A stretch of 38,672 nt of DNA, taken from the NCBI RefSeq assembly GCF_001304695.1, contig NZ_JFAQ01000152.1:1-38672 (forward strand), in the 5' to 3' direction. Of this stretch, positions 17,284 through 24,993 are shown piece after piece. The stretch's first letter is position 1. The number at the start of each line of letters is the position of its first letter. A model generated the notes under the pieces. That model did not search any database, had not been told where the DNA came from, and was given only the letters and a program-made list of their open reading frames with translations. The stretch comes from Xanthomonas axonopodis (lineage in GTDB: Bacteria; Pseudomonadota; Gammaproteobacteria; Xanthomonadales; Xanthomonadaceae). A program made the position numbers and the translations under genes.

Positions 17284-18609
17284 TCAGTTGGAGTGTTTGG
17301 CGTGAGGCGCCAGCGCCTGCACTGCGGCGCCGGCGTTGACCTGCAACTGCCCGTCGGAAACCTTGCTGGTGCGCTGCATGAGTTCGCGCAACGCCTGGGC
17401 ATCCATCGACGGTTGCAGCGACAACAGCAGCGCGGCCATGCCGCTGACATGCGCGGTGGCCATCGACGAGCCGGAGGTGAAGTCGTAGCGGCCGTTCGGT
17501 TGCGTGGTCAGGATGTCCTTGCCGGGCGCGCTGAGCACGCCGGGCATGGCGGGTGTTGCGCTGCTGCTGCGCACCACCAGCACGCCCGGCACATCATTGG
17601 GAAAGCCATCCAGACGCCCGTTCGGTGGCATTGCCGTCACCACGATGCGGCCCTGTTGCACCAGCTGCTGCAGCATCTTGCTCAGCAGCGGGTCGGCGGG
17701 GCCGCCCAGGCTCAGGTTGATCACGCGCGCGGAGCTGTTGTCGATCGCCGCCAGCGCCTTGGCCAGGGTGAAGGTGTTGCAACGTGCGGTGGCGCCGACC
17801 GTGGGCGCGTACCAGCACGCCTTGTAGATACTCAGCATGGCCTTGGGTGCCATGCCGACGATGCCCTGGTGATTGTTGCTGCCGGCGGCAATGATGCCGG
17901 CCACTTCGGTACCGTGCGAATCGGTACTGGTCTTCACCGGTGTGTCGTCGACCAGATCGTGCACCTCGCGGATGCGGGCTTTCAGGTCGGGGTGGTTGGT
18001 GTCCACGCCGGTATCGACCACTGCGATCAGCACGCCGCGGCCCTCGGTCACGGTCTGTGCGCTGGCGGCATCGGTGTCGATAAAGCCGCGTTGCATGTCC
18101 ACGTATGGGTCGTTGTAGCTGGACAGCGAGGTCGTCTTTTCCGACGCATCGGCCGAGAACACCGAAAAGTCCTGCACTGGCTGCACCAGCTCCACACCTT
18201 CGTCGTCGGCCAAGGCACTGACCAGTTCATCGCGCGACACGCCCGGCGGCGGTTGCAGCACAGCGCAATACAGGCCCAGCGAGGTGATTGGCCAGGCCGA
18301 GACTTCGCGCAATTTGTAGCGCTGCTTGATGCTGTCCATGCGCGCGGCCGCCTTCTGGCCGGCACCGTAATAGCTGGACGCGTAGCCGATCAGGCTGGAG
18401 CCGGCGCGGGCCGGTGGCGCGGCGAGCGGGTTGGCCACCGCCAGCAGGATGTCGCGGCTGCTGTCGGGCGTTTGCGCACCGGCCAGTGGCGGTGCGGTAC
18501 CGGCAACCTCCGTCGCCGGCTCCTGGAAGACTGCGGCAGCGTGCGCGTTGGAGGGCGCGCCCAGGGCGGTGAACGCGGCGATCAGGCCAATGGCGAACAG
18601 GCGCTTCAT
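17284..18609 (-). CDS. Secreted subtilisin-like serine protease (S8)
   Basis: The protein has 441 residues. A signal peptide (KRLFAIGLIAAFTALG, cleavage after NAHA) is followed by a prodomain at about 85-150 (LREVSAWPITSLGLYCAV, then GVELVQPVQDF). The catalytic triad is Asp199 (AVVDTGVDTNHPD), His232 (DSHGTEVAGIIA) and Ser382 (FTSGSSMATAHVSG). The oxyanion-hole stretch is unusual: VVTAMPPNG instead of the common AAGN, leaving Asn330 as a displaced candidate. Its ATG overlaps the anti-sigma TGA (ATGA). It lies in one operon with sigma and anti-sigma genes and ends 10 bases before ccmC. It probably acts in the periplasm or outside the cell. A role in controlling the anti-sigma factor is inferred from context and prodomain similarity. 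Confidence 0.9.
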   Translation of the reverse strand: MKRLFAIGLIAAFTALGAPSNAHAAAVFQEPATEVAGTAPPLAGAQTPDSSRDILLAVANPLAAPPARAGSSLIGYASSYYGAGQKAAARMDSIKQRYKLREVSAWPITSLGLYCAVLQPPPGVSRDELVSALADDEGVELVQPVQDFSVFSADASEKTTSLSSYNDPYVDMQRGFIDTDAASAQTVTEGRGVLIAVVDTGVDTNHPDLKARIREVHDLVDDTPVKTSTDSHGTEVAGIIAAGSNNHQGIVGMAPKAMLSIYKACWYAPTVGATARCNTFTLAKALAAIDNSSARVINLSLGGPADPLLSKMLQQLVQQGRIVVTAMPPNGRLDGFPNDVPGVLVVRSSSATPAMPGVLSAPGKDILTTQPNGRYDFTSGSSMATAHVSGMAALLLSLQPSMDAQALRELMQRTSKVSDGQLQVNAGAAVQALAPHAKHSN

Positions 18610-19262
18610 GGGGCCGAGACGATCTCCGCCAGCCGGATGCCCGGGGTGGCGCGTAGTTGCTGCACGGTCTGCCGCGGTTGGGCCGGGGGCTGCGGTGCGG
18701 CAGGCACCACGGTGTAGGCACCCATTTCGTTGGGCCCGCCGACCACCTGCAACTGCTGCGCATGCAGCAGCCGGTCCCAGTCGGCCACGGTCATCCTTGC
18801 GTCCGGCACCACGCGGATGGCGCCCTGCGGCACCGGCAGGGCCGCGACGCTGCTGAGCGTGCGATAGTCGTGCGATGGCGCGGGCAAGGCCAGCTTGATG
18901 CCCATCACGCCCAGCCCGATGGCCTGGACCAGCGCCGCGGCGGCCAGGGCGCGTACCGTCCAACTGCCGGAGCGGCGCGCGGCGGGCACGTGCGAAGGCG
19001 CACTGCGCTGCTCCGGTGCATCCAGGCGGCCGAGCAGGCGTTGCAGACCGGCGTTCGGGTCCAGCTTCACTGTCGACGGCAGCGCCAAGGCCTGGCGCAG
19101 GCGGTTCTGCTGGGCGAATTCGGCGCTACACGAGGCGCACTTGGCCACGTGCGCGATCAGCCAGGTGTTTTCTTCCTCGGTGGCACTGTCCAGCAGCACC
19201 GCCGGCATCAATTCCCAGGCGTGCGAGCATTCCTTGCCAGGCGCGATGAAAAACGTCTTCAT
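18606..19262 (-). CDS. Zinc-finger transmembrane anti-sigma factor
   Basis: The protein has 218 residues. Cytoplasmic residues 1-100 hold the zinc-finger anti-sigma signature H38-x3-C42-x2-C45 (AHVAKCASC). A TM follows at about 103-126 (VRALAAAALVQAIGLGVMGI). The periplasmic tail at about 148-215 (AIRVVPDARMTVADWDRLL, LQVVGGPNEMGAYTVV, LRATPGIRLAEIV) resembles an I9-type subtilase prodomain. It also parallels the prodomain of the protease encoded next. It would hold the ECF sigma factor encoded just upstream at the membrane. ATGA overlaps join it to both neighbours. ATG 19262 was chosen for that overlap. Confidence 0.87.
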   Translation of the reverse strand: MKTFFIAPGKECSHAWELMPAVLLDSATEEENTWLIAHVAKCASCSAEFAQQNRLRQALALPSTVKLDPNAGLQRLLGRLDAPEQRSAPSHVPAARRSGSWTVRALAAAALVQAIGLGVMGIKLALPAPSHDYRTLSSVAALPVPQGAIRVVPDARMTVADWDRLLHAQQLQVVGGPNEMGAYTVVPAAPQPPAQPRQTVQQLRATPGIRLAEIVSAP

Positions 19263-19852
19263 TGCAGGGTCTCCGTGTAAGGGGCACCGCCGGCCAGGCC
19301 GGGCAGCACATTGCGTAGTTTGACCCGGGCATGGAACAGCCGGGCTTTGATGGTGCCAACCGGGCACTGCATGATGTCGGCCACTTCTTCGAGCGTGTGG
19401 CCGACGCCGTAGACCAGTTCGACGACCAGGCGCTGGTCCGGCGACAACCGTTCCATGCCCTTGTCCAGCCAGTCGCGCAGTTCGCGGTCGTCGTTGTCGT
19501 CGGCGCTGGGGGCGTGGTCTTCCACCAGCGCGGTGTCGTCGATGGCTTCGCCGTCATGCTGGCGCAGGCACTTGAGTCCGCAGCGGTAGGCGATGCCCAT
19601 GATCCAGGTGGACACCTGCGAGTCGCCGCGGAAGTCGCCGGCCTTTTGCCAGGTGATCCAGAAGCAATCGTTGATGGCCTCTTCGATGATGTCCGGGCGG
19701 CGGGTCAGCCGCGACAGGAAGCGACACAGCCGGCCGTGATAGCTGTGGTACATGCTGGCCAGCGCGTCGCGATCGCCCCCGGCCATGCGGCGCAACAGCA
19801 TGCGGTCGGTGGCATCGCCTAGAGTGTCGGTGTCATTCATTCGTGCAGGCAT
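19259..19852 (-). CDS. ECF-family RNA polymerase sigma factor
   Basis: The protein has 197 residues. Region 2 is at about 25-95 (DRDALASMYHSYHGRLCRFL, EEAINDCFWITWQKAGDFRG, STWIMGIAYR). An acidic linker follows. Region 4 is at about 135-185 (MERLSPDQRLVVELVYGVGH, TLEEVADIMQCPVGTIKARL). It would direct polymerase to a small regulon when released by the anti-sigma factor that follows. ATG 19852 is used; ATG 19840 (MNDTDTLG) is equally possible, since neither has a clear ribosome site. No matching auto-regulated promoter could be picked upstream. Confidence 0.92.
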   Translation of the reverse strand: MPARMNDTDTLGDATDRMLLRRMAGGDRDALASMYHSYHGRLCRFLSRLTRRPDIIEEAINDCFWITWQKAGDFRGDSQVSTWIMGIAYRCGLKCLRQHDGEAIDDTALVEDHAPSADDNDDRELRDWLDKGMERLSPDQRLVVELVYGVGHTLEEVADIMQCPVGTIKARLFHARVKLRNVLPGLAGGAPYTETLQ

Positions 19853-19903
19853 GGCGGGTCACCAACGTCAGTGCGCGCAGGCAGGCAAAAGGTTGCGTGT
19901 GGA

Positions 19904-20626
19904 TCAGAAGGTTCTGGCGACCGTGCCCAGCCACGGCATGTCGCCGGGGCCGCCCTGCATGCGCGGGGTATTGCCGCTGGTCAGGATGCGCTCGGCTTTC
20001 AGTGTCCATCCGGCGCGGTTCCACTTCAGGCCCACTTGACCGTACTGATAGCTGCCGGAGCGCGCTGCACCGTAGGCCATGGCCGGAAAGCGCGACGAGC
20101 CGGCACCGAGCGACAGGCTGAAATCGTTGCGCAGCGGGACGTTGGCAGTGACGTCGAAGGCCACGTTCCACGGCGACTGGTCGGCCCGCGGAAAATTGAA
20201 GGTGGACAGCGACAACGTCAGCAGATCGCGGTAGGACCAGGCCAGGCTGGCTTCCTGGCGGTCAAAGGTGGGCGTGGCGCGGTCGGTCGGATAGCCGTAG
20301 TAGAGCAGGCTGGCCTGCATCTGCCAGCGGTCGTCCAGCATCCAGGCACGCCCGACCTGAGCGGTGACCGCGACCGGATCGCTCCAGGTGCGGGCCTGCA
20401 GCGCCACCGAGGTGGACACCGACCAGCCGGGGGCGGGCAGCCAATAGCCGGCGGCCTGCACGGTGACCTTGTTGTGCGCGATCGAGATGCCACGGTCGAT
20501 CAGGCTGGAGGTTACGGCCACAGCACCGCCGAAGTCCTTGGCCAGGGCGCTGGCGCAGGAGCCGGCCGCCAGCGTGAGCAGCAACCACTGCAGCAGCGTG
20601 CGGCCCCGGCGTGGTTGGCGACGCAC
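19904..20626 (-). CDS. Predicted outer-membrane beta-barrel protein, function unknown
   Basis: About 240 residues from GTG 20626, chosen because it places a standard signal peptide (TLLQWLLLTLAAGSCASALA) near the start. The frame is open to a TTG at 20785, but that N-terminus is Pro/Arg-rich and unlike a leader. The mature part alternates polar and hydrophobic residues with repeated aromatic strand ends (AAGYWLPAPGW, MQASLLYYGYP, WSYRDLLTLSLS, YQYGQVGLKW). It ends in Phe (TVARTF), the usual barrel C-terminus. A beta-barrel of about 10-12 strands fits. It lies downstream of the cytochrome genes with a 487-base gap and just upstream of the sigma factor gene. Substrate unknown. Confidence 0.75.
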   Translation of the reverse strand: MRRQPRRGRTLLQWLLLTLAAGSCASALAKDFGGAVAVTSSLIDRGISIAHNKVTVQAAGYWLPAPGWSVSTSVALQARTWSDPVAVTAQVGRAWMLDDRWQMQASLLYYGYPTDRATPTFDRQEASLAWSYRDLLTLSLSTFNFPRADQSPWNVAFDVTANVPLRNDFSLSLGAGSSRFPAMAYGAARSGSYQYGQVGLKWNRAGWTLKAERILTSGNTPRMQGGPGDMPWLGTVARTF

Positions 20627-21113
20627 CTGCGGTTGGCATGGTTGCTGGGCGGGCGCGGTCGGCTGCGTCTGGCAAGGTGTGCGGCGTGCGGCAATGTCCA
20701 GCAGTGCGCCCACGAAGAAGCCAGCGCGGGCGCAGTGGCGTCGCGGTCGGAAGGGGAAGCGCTTGGAAGCTGGAACGGTGGGCAATGGCGTGGGCGGGTG
20801 TCAAACAGGGACGCGATGGTGCCCTAGGTCGGCGGATGAGACCATCGCGGCGGCGGCGACTGCGTCCGTATACGCGAAGGCACCGCGTCGGGCAATGCAG
20901 ATCCATCCTGGCCTGCCGGGTGGCGGCCGCCTGACAGGCTGCCGCCGCTGGACGCGTTGGCAACCGACTCAGCCACGCCACCAGCGAGCCAAGCGGCGCA
21001 GGTGTGCCCGCGCTGCAGACGACCGGGACCGCGGGCATGCACGCGCGTTGCGATTGGCGCGCCATCCGTCCGCCCCCTCCGGACGACGACGCGCCATGCT
21101 GCGTTGGCCGCGC
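20627..21113. other. Intergenic region between cytochrome c and outer-membrane protein genes
   Basis: This 487-base spacer has no supported gene. It holds the 9-base inverted repeat listed separately, a hairpin CGTCCG/CGGACG (21067-21085, no T run) just past the cytochrome c stop, and a GGCGGC/GCCGCC pair near 20927. The promoter of the outer-membrane gene should lie here, but none was identified. Confidence 0.5.
20812..20849. promoter_or_regulatory. 9-base inverted repeat with 20-base spacer
   Basis: CGCGATGGT (20812-20820) and ACCATCGCG (20841-20849) are perfect complements, about 190 bases upstream of the outer-membrane protein start. It could be a regulator site with half-sites two turns apart centre to centre, or an RNA hairpin. 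No T tract follows, so an intrinsic terminator is unlikely. Confidence 0.3.
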
Positions 21114-21506
21114 CTACTTCAGGGTGTTGAGGTAGGCGATCAGTGCGTCGAGCTCCTTCGGGTCGTCCAGGCCGTCGTACTTCATCTTGGTGCCCGGCAG
21201 CGCCTTGGACGAGGATTGCGAAAGATAGGTCTTGAGCTGGGCCGGGGTCCAGATCCACTTGCTCTTCTTGAGCGCATCGGAATAGCCGCCGAAGTCGGCG
21301 ACGGTCCCGGCAGGGCGTCCTGCCACGCCGAACAGCGACGGGCCTTTCTTGTTCTTGCCCGGTTTGACGCTGTGGCATTCACCGCATTCGGTGAGGAAGA
21401 CGCCGGTGCCGTCGGCAGCGGATGCCGAGGGCGCGGGCAGTGCGCCCGCCAGCATCAGGCCGGCCAGCGGGGCGCACAACACGGAGAGTTTGCGTGGTGA
21501 GTTCAT
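21114..21506 (-). CDS. Class I c-type cytochrome, periplasmic
   Basis: The protein has 130 residues. The signal peptide runs to about residue 31 (LAGLMLAGALPAPSASAA). The heme site C41-GE-C44-H45 (LTECGECHSVKPG) and the distal Met108 ligand in LPGTKMKYDGLDD define a mitochondrial-type class I cytochrome, with the final helix KELDALIAYLNTL. It shuttles electrons in the periplasm. It starts 26 bases after the stop of the fused heme/barrel gene and is probably its electron partner. It requires the Ccm system encoded on the same strand. Confidence 0.94.
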   Translation of the reverse strand: MNSPRKLSVLCAPLAGLMLAGALPAPSASAADGTGVFLTECGECHSVKPGKNKKGPSLFGVAGRPAGTVADFGGYSDALKKSKWIWTPAQLKTYLSQSSSKALPGTKMKYDGLDDPKELDALIAYLNTLK

Positions 21507-21532
21507 GTGGATCCGTACAGGTGCGGGAGGGG

Positions 21533-22876
21533 TCAGAAGGCCAGGTTGACCGACAGAGTGAAGCTGTCGAGATCGCGCGGATTGGTGATCGGCGGGCCAC
21601 GGAAGACGTTGGAGGTGCTGCCGTTGAACTTGTCGAAACGGAACCAGCCGGCGGACAGGCGCAGGTTGGCCATCGAGGTGTAGGTGCCGTCCTTGCCGAA
21701 CGGGGTCCAGTACAGCAGGACCAAATTGCTGGTGGTGTCCGGGATACCCACCGGCGAATAGCGCGCCGCATCGAACGAGCCGCTATTGATCATGTGCGCG
21801 GCCAGCACGCCGTAGGTCTGCTTGAAGGCGTAGTTCATGCTGAGGGTCTGATCGCGGACGCTGCCCCGGTCCAGCGCCGGCATGGTGGGATCGGTCGACA
21901 TCAGCGGGCTGCCGTATTTGCGACGCTCGTAGATATTGACGTAGGCCAGCGACAGCACGTGCTCGCGGGTGCCGAGGAATTGGTAGGTCAGGTCGTAGCC
22001 GAAATCGGTGAGGTCGTCGCTGGGTCCGGTGCGCAGCGGCTGGCGGCGCGTAGTGAGCGCGGTCAGGCCTACCGAGAAGAACTGGCGCTTCATGTCCTTC
22101 ATATAGGCAAGACGCGCGTAGCTGGTGCCGCTGAGCTTGCCCGGGTCGCCATTGACCGGCCAGCCGAGGCGGTCCTGCGCAGACGGCGACAGCGCGCTAT
22201 AGCTACCCACTTCACCGTACCAGTTGCGGTCGTACAGGCCGTAGACGCTGGCACCGATGACGCGGTTGGACAACGCCGAGGAGCTGAGCATGGTGGAGGC
22301 GCCACCATTGGAGGCGGGGGTGAGCGTGGAGGCATTCGGCAACACGTGCACCGGGTCGGAAATGCCCGGATTGTTGTTGACGCTGACGCCGATCATGGTG
22401 TCCTTGCCCGCCATCTGGAACGGCTTGCTGACAAAGCGCAGATCGATGTCGTCCAGGCGCGTGTCGAAGGTCGCATTGCCGCTGTTGTTGGAGCGGATCT
22501 TCGAATAGCCACCGATGTTGTCGCTGAGGCGGCCGCCCAGATACAGATCGGCTTCGCGCAGACGCGAGGTGCTGTCGCCACGGCTGGGGTTGTTGCGCGA
22601 CCAGGTGAGCTGGCCGGACACCGGGATCTTGGTGCCTTCGCCATCGGTATCGGTAAAACCACCGAGCTTGAAGCGCATGCCGTAGGGCGTGAGCAAGGGG
22701 CCATAGGAACCGACATGGCAATCGGCGCAGGACGAGCCGGTCTGGCGCGCGAACGAGGGAATCGCCTGCGCCTGCGTACTGGCCAGTAGCAACAAGGGGC
22801 CGGACACGCACAACAAGGACGTCAGGCAGGCGGTACGCGTCGCGGTGCAACGCGGGGCGGGCTGGAAAGCGGGCAT
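21533..22876 (-). CDS. Fused heme c / outer-membrane porin, Cyc2-like
   Basis: The protein has 447 residues. A signal peptide ends at AQA (38). It is followed at once by IPSFARQTGSSCADCH, giving one heme site at C50-AD-C53-H54, then LLTPYGMRFKLGGFT. The rest is a predicted barrel of about 16 strands (VSGQLTWSRN, ADLYLGGRL, RLAYMKDMKRQFFSVGL, YDLTYQFLGTREHVLSLAYV) ending in FTLSVNLAF. The arrangement, length and the PSFARQTGxxCxxCH...LTPxGxxFKLxG pattern match what I recall of the Cyc2 outer-membrane cytochrome-porins of iron oxidisers. The substrate here is not known, and iron oxidation is not implied by sequence alone. The long frame open to 23845 is an overrun. It lies between b561 and cytochrome c genes. 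Confidence 0.85.
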   Translation of the reverse strand: MPAFQPAPRCTATRTACLTSLLCVSGPLLLLASTQAQAIPSFARQTGSSCADCHVGSYGPLLTPYGMRFKLGGFTDTDGEGTKIPVSGQLTWSRNNPSRGDSTSRLREADLYLGGRLSDNIGGYSKIRSNNSGNATFDTRLDDIDLRFVSKPFQMAGKDTMIGVSVNNNPGISDPVHVLPNASTLTPASNGGASTMLSSSALSNRVIGASVYGLYDRNWYGEVGSYSALSPSAQDRLGWPVNGDPGKLSGTSYARLAYMKDMKRQFFSVGLTALTTRRQPLRTGPSDDLTDFGYDLTYQFLGTREHVLSLAYVNIYERRKYGSPLMSTDPTMPALDRGSVRDQTLSMNYAFKQTYGVLAAHMINSGSFDAARYSPVGIPDTTSNLVLLYWTPFGKDGTYTSMANLRLSAGWFRFDKFNGSTSNVFRGPPITNPRDLDSFTLSVNLAF

Positions 22877-22959
22877 GGAAAGTCCTTGTTCGACGGTGCG
22901 GGATGCAGTGGTGCGGGAATGGGCGAAGAAACGGATCACAGGCGGCTGGGAATGACGGT

Positions 22960-23580
22960 TCACGCGTGCTTGCCCGGCAAGACGCGACGCAACAGGCCGT
23001 CGCGCAGGACCAGGTGATGCCAGAGCGCGGCGCCGATGTGCAGCAGCACCAGCGCCAGCAGCGCCCAGGCCGCATTCAAATGCCAGGTGCCCAGGGTGTC
23101 GCCGAGGTCGCCGTCCGGTGCGATCAGCGCGGGCAGGGGAATGCCGAAGAAATACACCTGCTTGCTGTAGGCGCTGCTCAGCGACCAGCCCAGCAATGGC
23201 AGCGCGAGCATCAGCCCGTACATCGCCACATGCGTGGCGCCAGCGGCCAGGCGCATCGGCAGCGACGCAGGCGGGCCGGGCGGCAATGTGCGCAAACGCA
23301 GGCGCAACCCGATGCGTAATGCAAACAGCACCAACACCAGCAAGCCAAAGTGGCGGTGGCCTTCCAGCAGCCACTGACGCAGTGCGCGGCCATCCAGCTC
23401 GGCGCGCAGCAGGATCAGCGTGGCGGCCATGGTCAGGCATAGCACGGTGAGCCAGTGCAGCACGCGCATCGCTTTGGGCAAGGGCAGCACGCGCGCGGCT
23501 GCGGGTGCCTGTTCTGCCAGGGGCACGGTGTCTGTGCCGTTGACGGGAGCGCTGGCGGGCGCAGGGGGGGATGAACGCAT
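22960..23580 (-). CDS. Cytochrome b561 family membrane protein
   Basis: The protein has 206 residues. After a Pro/Ala-rich N-tail of about 35 residues come four TM segments with the b-heme His ligands of the bacterial b561 family: RVLHWLTVLCL, EGHRHFGLLVLVLF, THVAMYGLMLALPLLGWSLS and WHLNAAWALLALVLLHIGAAL. It exchanges electrons with the quinone pool. It is first in a minus-strand set with the fused heme/barrel protein (83-base gap) and cytochrome c. That suggests an electron path between inner and outer membranes. ATG 23580 gives the normal family start. Confidence 0.9.
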   Translation of the reverse strand: MRSSPPAPASAPVNGTDTVPLAEQAPAAARVLPLPKAMRVLHWLTVLCLTMAATLILLRAELDGRALRQWLLEGHRHFGLLVLVLFALRIGLRLRLRTLPPGPPASLPMRLAAGATHVAMYGLMLALPLLGWSLSSAYSKQVYFFGIPLPALIAPDGDLGDTLGTWHLNAAWALLALVLLHIGAALWHHLVLRDGLLRRVLPGKHA

Positions 23581-23884
23581 CTGATCTGTCTTCCGGTGGT
23601 GGTCGTTGGTTCCGGCTGCGCGCTGCGCTGCCAGGCCTGGCTCCCCACGCCGGCCGAACGGCGGCCAGGCGAACGTGCACCGATGGGTGCGGCGATGTCG
23701 GAAAAAGGTTGCGTCGCCGTGGCATCTGGTTTGCACGTGCTGCACACCAAAGTGCTGCGACACGGTCAGCTGCGCTTGCGCGCACAGCGCGTCGCAGGGC
23801 CGCGGCCGCGCGCAACCTTTCGCGCAACCCGACGCACTCAGGCATGTCGCACTACGTGCAGTCAGCGGTTACGCCTCTCCGATC
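23581..23884. other. Divergent intergenic region between b561 operon and glycan cluster
   Basis: This 304-base spacer should hold promoters for both the leftward cytochrome genes and the rightward glycan cluster. AAAGGTTGCG (23704-23713) and CGCAACCTTT (23811-23820) form a perfect 10-base inverted pair about 100 bases apart. No convincing -35/-10 boxes or genes were seen. Confidence 0.5.
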
Positions 23885-24322
23885 ATGGCCATCGAACGCA
23901 TCCAGTTGCATACCCACGGTGACGATCGCGGGCTGCTCATTTCATTGGAGCAGCAGCGCAATGTTCCGTTCGAGATCCGTCGCGTGTATTACTTGTTCGC
24001 CACGCGTCATGACGTGCACCGCGGCCAGCATGCGCACCGCCAGCTCAATCAATTCGCAGTGGCCCTGCACGGCTCGGTGACGATTCTGCTCGACGAAGGC
24101 AACGGTAATGGCCCCAGCGAAGTGGTGCTGGACGACCCATCGCAAGGCCTGTTGCTCGGCCGCATGGTGTGGCGCGACCTGTACCGTTTCAGTGCCGACT
24201 GCGTGCTGATGGTGCTGGCCGACCAGTTTTACGACCCCGGCGATTACATTCTGGATTACGACCAGTTCGTGAGCGAGGTGCGCAATGGCAACGCGCTGCA
24301 AGCCCGCAGGCTGGAAGCATGA
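23885..24322 (+). CDS. Nucleotide-sugar 3,4-ketoisomerase (FdtA/QdtA/WxcM type)
   Basis: This 145-residue cupin-fold enzyme of the FdtA family converts a dTDP-4-keto-6-deoxyhexose to the 3-keto isomer. Family features are the start RIQLHTHGDDRGLLISLEQQ, the VYYLFATRHDVHRGQHAHR segment with the conserved HxH, FAVALHGSVTILLDEG and GRMVWRDLYRFS, close to the usual 135-145 residues. With the aminotransferase and hexapeptide acyltransferase downstream it forms a 3-acylamino-3,6-dideoxyhexose pathway (Fuc3NAc or Qui3NAc). Sequence alone does not separate the two products. It is the first gene of the cluster; its TGA overlaps the next ATG. Confidence 0.85.
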   Translation: MAIERIQLHTHGDDRGLLISLEQQRNVPFEIRRVYYLFATRHDVHRGQHAHRQLNQFAVALHGSVTILLDEGNGNGPSEVVLDDPSQGLLLGRMVWRDLYRFSADCVLMVLADQFYDPGDYILDYDQFVSEVRNGNALQARRLEA

Positions 24323-24990
24323 GCGCACCTCGGCACCTGGTGATTGTCGGCGCGGGCGAGTTCGCGCAGATCGCCTGCGAGTACTTCCAGCACGACAGCC
24401 ACTACACGGTGGCGGCCTTCAGCGTGGAGCGTGATTTTCTGCTGCAGCCCACCTTGGCCGGGTTGCCCGTGGTGGCATACGAAGAGCTGGAGCAACGCTA
24501 CCCGCCGCAAGACTACGCGGTGTTCGTGGCGATTCCTGCAACGCAACTCAATCGCCTGCGCACGCGCTTTTTCCAGGATGTGGTGCGGCGCGGCTATTGC
24601 TGTGCGACGTACGTGAGCTCACGCGCATTCGTCTGGCACAACGCGCAGATCGGCGCCAACTGCTTCATCTTCGAGGGCAACGTCGTGCAGCCATTCACCC
24701 GCATCGGCGACAACTGCGTGTTGTGGAGCGGCAACCATATCGGTCACCGCACGGTGGTGCAGGACCATGTCTTTATTGCCTCGCATGCGGTGATTTCCGG
24801 CTATTGCGAAGTCGGGCAGGGCAGTTTCATCGGTGTCAATGCCACGCTCAGCGACAAGGTGCGCATTGCAGCAGACAACATCATCGGTGCGGGCGCGCTG
24901 GTGACGCGACACACCGAAGCCGAGCGTGTGTACGTGGGCTCGCCGGCCTGCGCGGTGGCGGGCAGGTCCAGCTTCGATGTGGAGCTCTGA
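24319..24990 (+). CDS. Hexapeptide-repeat sugar O/N-acyltransferase (NeuD/PglD type)
   Basis: The protein has 223 residues. The N-terminal Rossmann-like domain (RHLVIVGAGEFAQIACEYFQ) recalls PglD/NeuD enzymes. From about residue 110 there is a left-handed beta-helix of hexapeptide repeats (AQIGANCFIFEGNVVQ, TRIGDNCVLWSGNHIGHRT, CEVGQGSFIGVNATLSD, NIIGAGALVTR). The His pair in GNHIGHRT is the likely catalytic site. It probably acylates the 3-amino sugar made by the aminotransferase further on. It could also act on another sugar; the acyl donor is unknown. It starts in an ATGA overlap with the ketoisomerase. Confidence 0.83.
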   Translation: MSAPRHLVIVGAGEFAQIACEYFQHDSHYTVAAFSVERDFLLQPTLAGLPVVAYEELEQRYPPQDYAVFVAIPATQLNRLRTRFFQDVVRRGYCCATYVSSRAFVWHNAQIGANCFIFEGNVVQPFTRIGDNCVLWSGNHIGHRTVVQDHVFIASHAVISGYCEVGQGSFIGVNATLSDKVRIAADNIIGAGALVTRHTEAERVYVGSPACAVAGRSSFDVEL

Positions 24991-24993
24991 GCG

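Noticed and set aside
17266-18717. 483-codon plus-strand open frame
   Set aside because: Antisense to the S8 protease with its complete triad; shadow frame.
21533-23845. 770-codon extended start for the cytochrome-porin
   Set aside because: The extension runs through the b561 gene in another frame. ATG 22876 gives a proper signal peptide.
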